A program made the position numbers and the translations under genes. Below the pieces are notes generated by a model. That model saw only the letters and a list, made by a program, of their open reading frames with translations, made no database searches and had not been told where the DNA came from. Below, piece after piece: positions 60,152 to 64,000 of a DNA stretch of 64,000 bases. Source of the DNA: Actimicrobium sp047621345 (GTDB taxonomy: Bacteria; Pseudomonadota; Gammaproteobacteria; Burkholderiales; Burkholderiaceae_D); assembly GCA_047621345.1 (NCBI GenBank), contig JBLHLW010000003.1, positions 44,954 through 108,953 on the forward strand, written 5' to 3'. Each line of letters starts with the position of its first letter. Position 1 is the stretch's first letter.

Positions 60152-61567
60152 ATGGCAATGACGGCAGCAGAAGTACTGAAGATGGCGAAAGACAACGAAG
60201 TCAAGTTCGTTGATTTCCGTTTCGCCGATACGCGCGGTAAAGAACAGCACGTGACAGTCCCAGTTTCCCATTTTGATATGGATAAGTTTGAGTCGGGTCA
60301 TGCATTTGACGGCTCTTCCATCGCTGGCTGGAAAGGCATTGAATCGTCCGACATGATCCTGATGCCGGATCCTAACACCGCAAACATCGATCCATTCATG
60401 GAAGAAACCACGATGTTCATGCAGTGTGATGTCATCGAACCATCTGATGGCAAGGGTTACGACCGTGATCCACGCTCGATCGCCAAACGCGCTGAAGCCT
60501 ACTTGAAGTCCTCTGGTCTCGGCGATACCGCTTACTTTGGTCCTGAGCCAGAATTTTTCATCTTTGACAGCGTGCGCTGGAAGATTGGTATGGACGGTTG
60601 TTTCGTCAAGATCGATTCCGAAGAAGCCTCATGGAGCTCTGGCGAGAAGTTCGAAGGCGGTAATACCGGTCATCGTCCAGCAGTCAAGGGCGGCTACTTT
60701 CCGGTACCTCCAGTTGATAGCATGCAGGATATGCGTTCGGAAATGTCGCTCATTCTTGAAGGCATGGGAATCCCGGTCGAAGTACATCACCACGAAGTCG
60801 CTGGTGCAGGTCAAAACGAACTTGGTACCCGTTTCTCGACACTGGTTGAGCGTGCCGACTGGACCCAGAATCTGAAATACGTGGTCTGGAATGTTGCTCA
60901 TACCTACGGTAAGACGGCAACCTTCATGCCTAAGCCTATCGTTGGTGACAACGGTTCGGGCATGCACGTCCATCAATCGATCTGGAAAGATGGCAAGAAT
61001 CTGTTCGCTGGTGACGGCTATGCCGGTCTGTCCGAGTTTGCGTTGTATTACATCGGCGGCATCATCAAGCATGCGCGCGCGCTCAATGCGATTACCAATC
61101 CAGGTACGAATTCGTACAAGCGTCTTGTTCCAGGCTTCGAAGCACCAGTCAAACTGGCCTATTCAGCCCGCAACCGTTCAGCTTCGATCCGTATCCCCCA
61201 CGTGCCAAATCCAAAAGGTCGTCGCATCGAAACACGTTTCCCGGATCCGCTGGCCAATCCGTACCTGTGCTTCTCCGCGCTGATGATGGCTGGTTTGGAT
61301 GGCGTGCAAAACAAGATCCACCCAGGCGAAGCAGCCTCGAAAGATTTGTATCACTTGCCGCCAGAAGAAGATGCGTTGATCCCAACGGTCTGTTCGTCAC
61401 TTGAGCAAGCGCTTGAGCACCTCAACAGCGACCGTGAATTTCTGACTCGCGGTGGCGTGTTCAGCGACAGCATGATCGATGCCTACATCGAACTGAAAAT
61501 GCAAGAAGTTACCCGCTTCCGCATGACCACGCATCCGGTCGAATTCGATATGTACTACTCGCTGTAA
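60152..61567 (+). CDS. glnA: Glutamine synthetase type I
   Basis: Makes glutamine from glutamate, ammonia and ATP; 471 residues, the normal length of GSI-beta. Motifs: FVDFRFADTRGKEQHVTVPV, HAFDGSSIAGWKGIESSDMI (latch), YFGPEPEFFIFDSVRW (metal Glu), GNGSGMHVHQS-type GDNGSGMHVHQSIWKDG, NRSASIRIPHV, and the adenylylation site KDLYHLPPEED with Tyr. So it is likely controlled by adenylylation (GlnE). ATG 60152 with GAGGAG upstream is chosen over the frame from 60119. Followed by a terminator and the ntrB/ntrC locus. Confidence 0.98.
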   Translation: MAMTAAEVLKMAKDNEVKFVDFRFADTRGKEQHVTVPVSHFDMDKFESGHAFDGSSIAGWKGIESSDMILMPDPNTANIDPFMEETTMFMQCDVIEPSDGKGYDRDPRSIAKRAEAYLKSSGLGDTAYFGPEPEFFIFDSVRWKIGMDGCFVKIDSEEASWSSGEKFEGGNTGHRPAVKGGYFPVPPVDSMQDMRSEMSLILEGMGIPVEVHHHEVAGAGQNELGTRFSTLVERADWTQNLKYVVWNVAHTYGKTATFMPKPIVGDNGSGMHVHQSIWKDGKNLFAGDGYAGLSEFALYYIGGIIKHARALNAITNPGTNSYKRLVPGFEAPVKLAYSARNRSASIRIPHVPNPKGRRIETRFPDPLANPYLCFSALMMAGLDGVQNKIHPGEAASKDLYHLPPEEDALIPTVCSSLEQALEHLNSDREFLTRGGVFSDSMIDAYIELKMQEVTRFRMTTHPVEFDMYYSL

Positions 61568-61598
61568 GACGTTGGCAAGCTGACGCGTAGTAATGAGA

Positions 61599-61625
61599 AG
61601 GGCGGGATGATTCCTGCCCTTTTTT
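61599..61625 (+). terminator. Intrinsic terminator after glnA
   Basis: AAGGGCGGGA - TGAT - TCCTGCCCTT with one G-T pair, followed by TTTTT, 32 bp after the stop. It separates glnA from the DUF4124/ntrBC genes. Confidence 0.85.
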
Positions 61626-61732
61626 ATTTTGTGTCCTGCCTCTGTGTTGTACGACGGCGTGACGTCCTGAACATCGTTTGTATTGACCAGCCGCTTGTCC
61701 TAAACTGACAGTCCGTCTCATCAGTTCTCCAA

Positions 61733-62227
61733 ATGAAATTTATGAAACTCCCCGTATTAGGCTGCATTCTCTTTTCGCTGTGCCTGCATCAGGCCCAAGC
61801 CCAGAGCGAAGTATTCCTGTGTGTCGACGAGCGCGGCAACAAGGAATACAAGAACACTGGCGCCACCAAAGGTTGCAAAAAAATAGACTTGCCCGGCATG
61901 ACGATTATCGCCACACCGAAGCGTTCACCGGCGGCGAATACTGGCCCCGCAGCCAGAGGTGACGCTGGAGATTTTCCGAGAATAGACAGCGGCACCCAGA
62001 AAGCACGTGATAGCGACCGTCGCCAGATATTACTGGATGAGCTGAAAACAGAAGAAGGCAAACTCGCCATGCTGAAAAAAGACTATAGCGGCGGCGAACC
62101 GGAGCGCTTGGGTGATGAAAGCAACTATGCAAAATATCAGGCTCGCGTGGCTGGCATGAAAGAAGAAATCGGCCGTACCGAAAAAAATATCGAAGCTCTC
62201 AAGCGCGAACTCGGCAATCTCAAGTGA
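61733..62227 (+). CDS. DUF4124-type exported protein
   Basis: A 164-residue periplasmic protein: signal peptide (LPVLGCILFSLCLHQAQAQS, cleaved about residue 24), a DUF4124-like segment (VFLCVDERGNKEYKNTGATK then GCKKIDLPGM) with two Cys, and a C-terminal coiled coil (LLDELKTEEGKLAMLKKDYS, RVAGMKEEIGRTEKNIEALK). Lies between glnA and ntrB, where such genes occur in many betaproteobacteria. Function unknown. Confidence 0.8.
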   Translation: MKFMKLPVLGCILFSLCLHQAQAQSEVFLCVDERGNKEYKNTGATKGCKKIDLPGMTIIATPKRSPAANTGPAARGDAGDFPRIDSGTQKARDSDRRQILLDELKTEEGKLAMLKKDYSGGEPERLGDESNYAKYQARVAGMKEEIGRTEKNIEALKRELGNLK

Positions 62228-62282
62228 CGTCGGGACGTGCTTCAACCAGGCCGCATCGCGCGGCCCGCCTGTCTGGATCATC

Positions 62283-63356
62283 GTGAAAATCCCTTTTAAT
62301 TCTGTTGCAGGTCTCGACCTGCTGGCGTCGGCTGTCGTCATTCTCGACGCCGAAGGTCGTATTTCTTATGCCAATGCTGCCGCTGAAAGCATGCTGGAGA
62401 GCTCCTTTCGCTTGTTGGAGCAGCATCGGTTGTTTGAATTGTTTGTCAATGGAGACAAGCTCGAAACAGTATTCAGACAGGCGGTCGCCCATGAATTTGC
62501 TGAAAAGCGGCAAGACTTGACGTTGCAGCGTATCGGGCGCGAATCGCTGCAAGTCCATGTGGTGGTCACCGCGCTGGACAACCCGGACTCGCCAGTGTTG
62601 ATCGAGATGCGTGAAAACGTCCAGCAACTCAAGCTTGATCGGGAAGAGCGTCTGCTGGACCAGAGCCTCGCGAACAAGGAGCTCATTCGCAACCTTGCTC
62701 ATGAAATCAAGAATCCACTCGGTGGTATCCGCGGCGCAGCGCAATTGCTTGAACTCGAGTTGCCAGAGCGGCACCTGAAAGAGTTACGCGAATATACGCA
62801 AGTCATTATCAAGGAGGCCGATCGGCTGCAGACATTGGTTGACCGGTTGCTGGCACCGCACCGGCGCCCGCATATTGTTGGTGATGTCAATATCCACGAA
62901 GTCTGTGAGCGCGTACGCAGTCTGATTCTGGCCGAGTTTCCGAGCGGTCTGGAAATTCGGCGTGACTACGACCTGTCGTTACCAGACTTCCGCGGAGACA
63001 AGGAGCAGTTGATTCAGGTGGTCCTGAACATCGCTCACAACGCCTCGCATGCGCTGTCCGAACGGATGCGACAGGGCGATGCGGTACTGACCTTGCAGAC
63101 GCGCGTGGCGCGGCAAGTGACGCTGGCGAAGGTGCGCTACCGGCTGGCACTAGACTTGCATATCCTCGACAATGGCCCCGGCATCCCGACCGAGATTCGC
63201 GACCGCATTTTCTTCCCGCTAGTGTCCGGCAGAGAGGGTGGTAGCGGATTAGGGTTGACACTGGCCCAGACTTTCATTCAACAGCATTCCGGTGTGATCG
63301 AATGCGAAAGTCAGCCGGGATGCACGGATTTCAGGATATTGATACCGCTACCTTGA
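62283..63356 (+). CDS. glnL: Nitrogen regulation sensor histidine kinase NtrB
   Basis: Bifunctional kinase/phosphatase for NtrC, governed by PII; 357 residues, GTG start. N-terminal PAS domain (LLASAVVILDAEGRISYANA, residues 10-115), HisKA with NLAHEIKNPLGGIRGAAQLL (phospho-His near residue 141), and HATPase with N box QVVLNIAHNASHAL, G1 LDNGPGIPTEIRDRIFFPLV, G2 GREGGSGLGLTLAQTFIQQH. Followed 66 bp later by ntrC. Confidence 0.95.
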   Translation: MKIPFNSVAGLDLLASAVVILDAEGRISYANAAAESMLESSFRLLEQHRLFELFVNGDKLETVFRQAVAHEFAEKRQDLTLQRIGRESLQVHVVVTALDNPDSPVLIEMRENVQQLKLDREERLLDQSLANKELIRNLAHEIKNPLGGIRGAAQLLELELPERHLKELREYTQVIIKEADRLQTLVDRLLAPHRRPHIVGDVNIHEVCERVRSLILAEFPSGLEIRRDYDLSLPDFRGDKEQLIQVVLNIAHNASHALSERMRQGDAVLTLQTRVARQVTLAKVRYRLALDLHILDNGPGIPTEIRDRIFFPLVSGREGGSGLGLTLAQTFIQQHSGVIECESQPGCTDFRILIPLP

Positions 63357-63422
63357 GAAACAGGGAGCGGACCGTAGCAGGCACTACGAGTGCTGTTACA
63401 TGACGCGGACTTCAAAGAGACT

Positions 63423-64000
63423 ATGAAACCAATCTGGATTGTTGACGACGACGAATCGATACGTTGGGTACTTGAAAAAGCGCTGGCGCGCGAAAATCTG
63501 GCGACCAGAAGCTTTTCCAACGCGCGAGATGCCAACGACGCGTTGCAACACGACACGCCGCAGGTACTGGTTTCCGATATACGGATGCCGGGCGGTTCCG
63601 GCCTCGAATTACTGCAGACCGTCAAGACCAAGCATCCAGGTCTGCCGGTGATTATTATCACGGCCTTTTCGGATCTGGATTCTGCAGTTGCCGCATTCCA
63701 GGGCGGGGCTTTCGAATATCTGGCCAAACCCTTTGATCTCGAAAAAGCAGTCGAGTTGATTCGACGTGCACTCGATGAGAGCCTGCGTGAAGCGAGCGTT
63801 GAGCAGGCGCCGACAGAGACACCAGAGATACTCGGGCAAGCACCTGCGATGCAGGATGTATTTCGTGCCATCGGAAGGTTATCGCAATCGAATGTGACGG
63901 TGTTGATTACGGGAGAATCCGGTACCGGCAAGGAGTTGGTCGCGCGGGCATTGCACAAGCACAGCCCGCGTGCTTCACAACCATTTATTGCCCTCAACAC
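63423..64000 (+). CDS. glnG: Nitrogen regulation response regulator NtrC, 5' part (cut by window end)
   Basis: First 192 residues of the sigma-54 activator NtrC. Receiver domain: IWIVDDDESIRWVLEKALAR (acidic pocket), phospho-acceptor Asp in VLVSDIRMPGGSGLELLQTV, IIITAFSDLDSAVAAFQGGA (Thr), EYLAKPFDLEKAVELIRRAL (Lys). It then enters the AAA+ domain: ILGQAPAMQDVFRAIGRLSQ and Walker A TGESGTGKELVARALHKHSP. The rest lies outside the window. Confidence 0.97.
   Translation, partial: MKPIWIVDDDESIRWVLEKALARENLATRSFSNARDANDALQHDTPQVLVSDIRMPGGSGLELLQTVKTKHPGLPVIIITAFSDLDSAVAAFQGGAFEYLAKPFDLEKAVELIRRALDESLREASVEQAPTETPEILGQAPAMQDVFRAIGRLSQSNVTVLITGESGTGKELVARALHKHSPRASQPFIALN

Overview
The window is a chromosomal segment of a betaproteobacterium, most likely a member of the Burkholderiales close to Oxalobacteraceae. 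This is inferred from the dnaX-ybaB-recR order, the glnA / DUF4124 / ntrB / ntrC order, the NAD-linked formate dehydrogenase next to an OFA-type transporter, a small helix-turn-helix protein ending in an LMGDRR-like motif, and moderately GC-rich coding. No rRNA, CRISPR array, integrase, transposase or prophage was seen. One RNA gene, an initiator tRNA, was found.

Layout. 1-3.8 kb: 3' part of dnaX, then ybaB, recR and a class III CoA-transferase. 3.8-4.7 kb: a tiny membrane protein, a CHRD lipoprotein and a TIGR03643-type protein. 4.8-8.2 kb, minus strand: an unusual three-gene cassette made of a protein with four glycine-rich repeats, a stand-alone copy of a protease N-terminal domain, and a subtilisin-like protease carrying that same domain; a divergent M48-type metallopeptidase follows. 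9.9-22.1 kb: a two-partner secretion pair, a TpsB transporter and a 3454-residue TpsA adhesin made largely of MBG/YDG-type tandem repeats. 22.1-35 kb: a mixed housekeeping and accessory stretch (K+ channel, HAD hydrolase, PQQ-type dehydrogenase, OYE flavoenzyme, hexose-phosphate mutarotase, ABC exporter, tRNA-fMet, RhlE-like helicase, EamA permease, phospholipase A). 35-44 kb, minus strand: a branched-chain-amino-acid-type ABC importer (livK-H-M-G-F) followed by an amidase, an M20-type amidohydrolase and an XRE-cupin regulator, together resembling an amide/ureide nitrogen-scavenging locus. 44.4-51.8 kb: a ModE-like regulator divergent from an OFA-family transporter and a two-gene NAD-dependent formate dehydrogenase. 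52-59.8 kb: HU, several small envelope proteins, PrfC, a hemerythrin-like protein, an orphan TAXI binding protein and a rhodanese. 60-64 kb: the nitrogen-regulation locus glnA, DUF4124 gene, ntrB and the 5' part of ntrC, with a sigma-54-like promoter before glnA.

Two short palindromic repeat families (a GTAGGGTGGGCAC type and a GGTGCAATAACC type) are scattered between genes. At 35.2-36.0 kb one block of them, together with the 3' end of the cupin regulator gene, is tandemly duplicated with a period of about 401 bp.

Most notable: the repeat-protein / free prodomain / S8 protease cassette at 4.8-8.2 kb, which has a hairpin plus T-tract between its first and second genes and looks like an undescribed protease-processed peptide or matrix system; and a run of nine A followed at once by an out-of-frame TGA in dnaX, a candidate programmed slippage site for making the gamma subunit.
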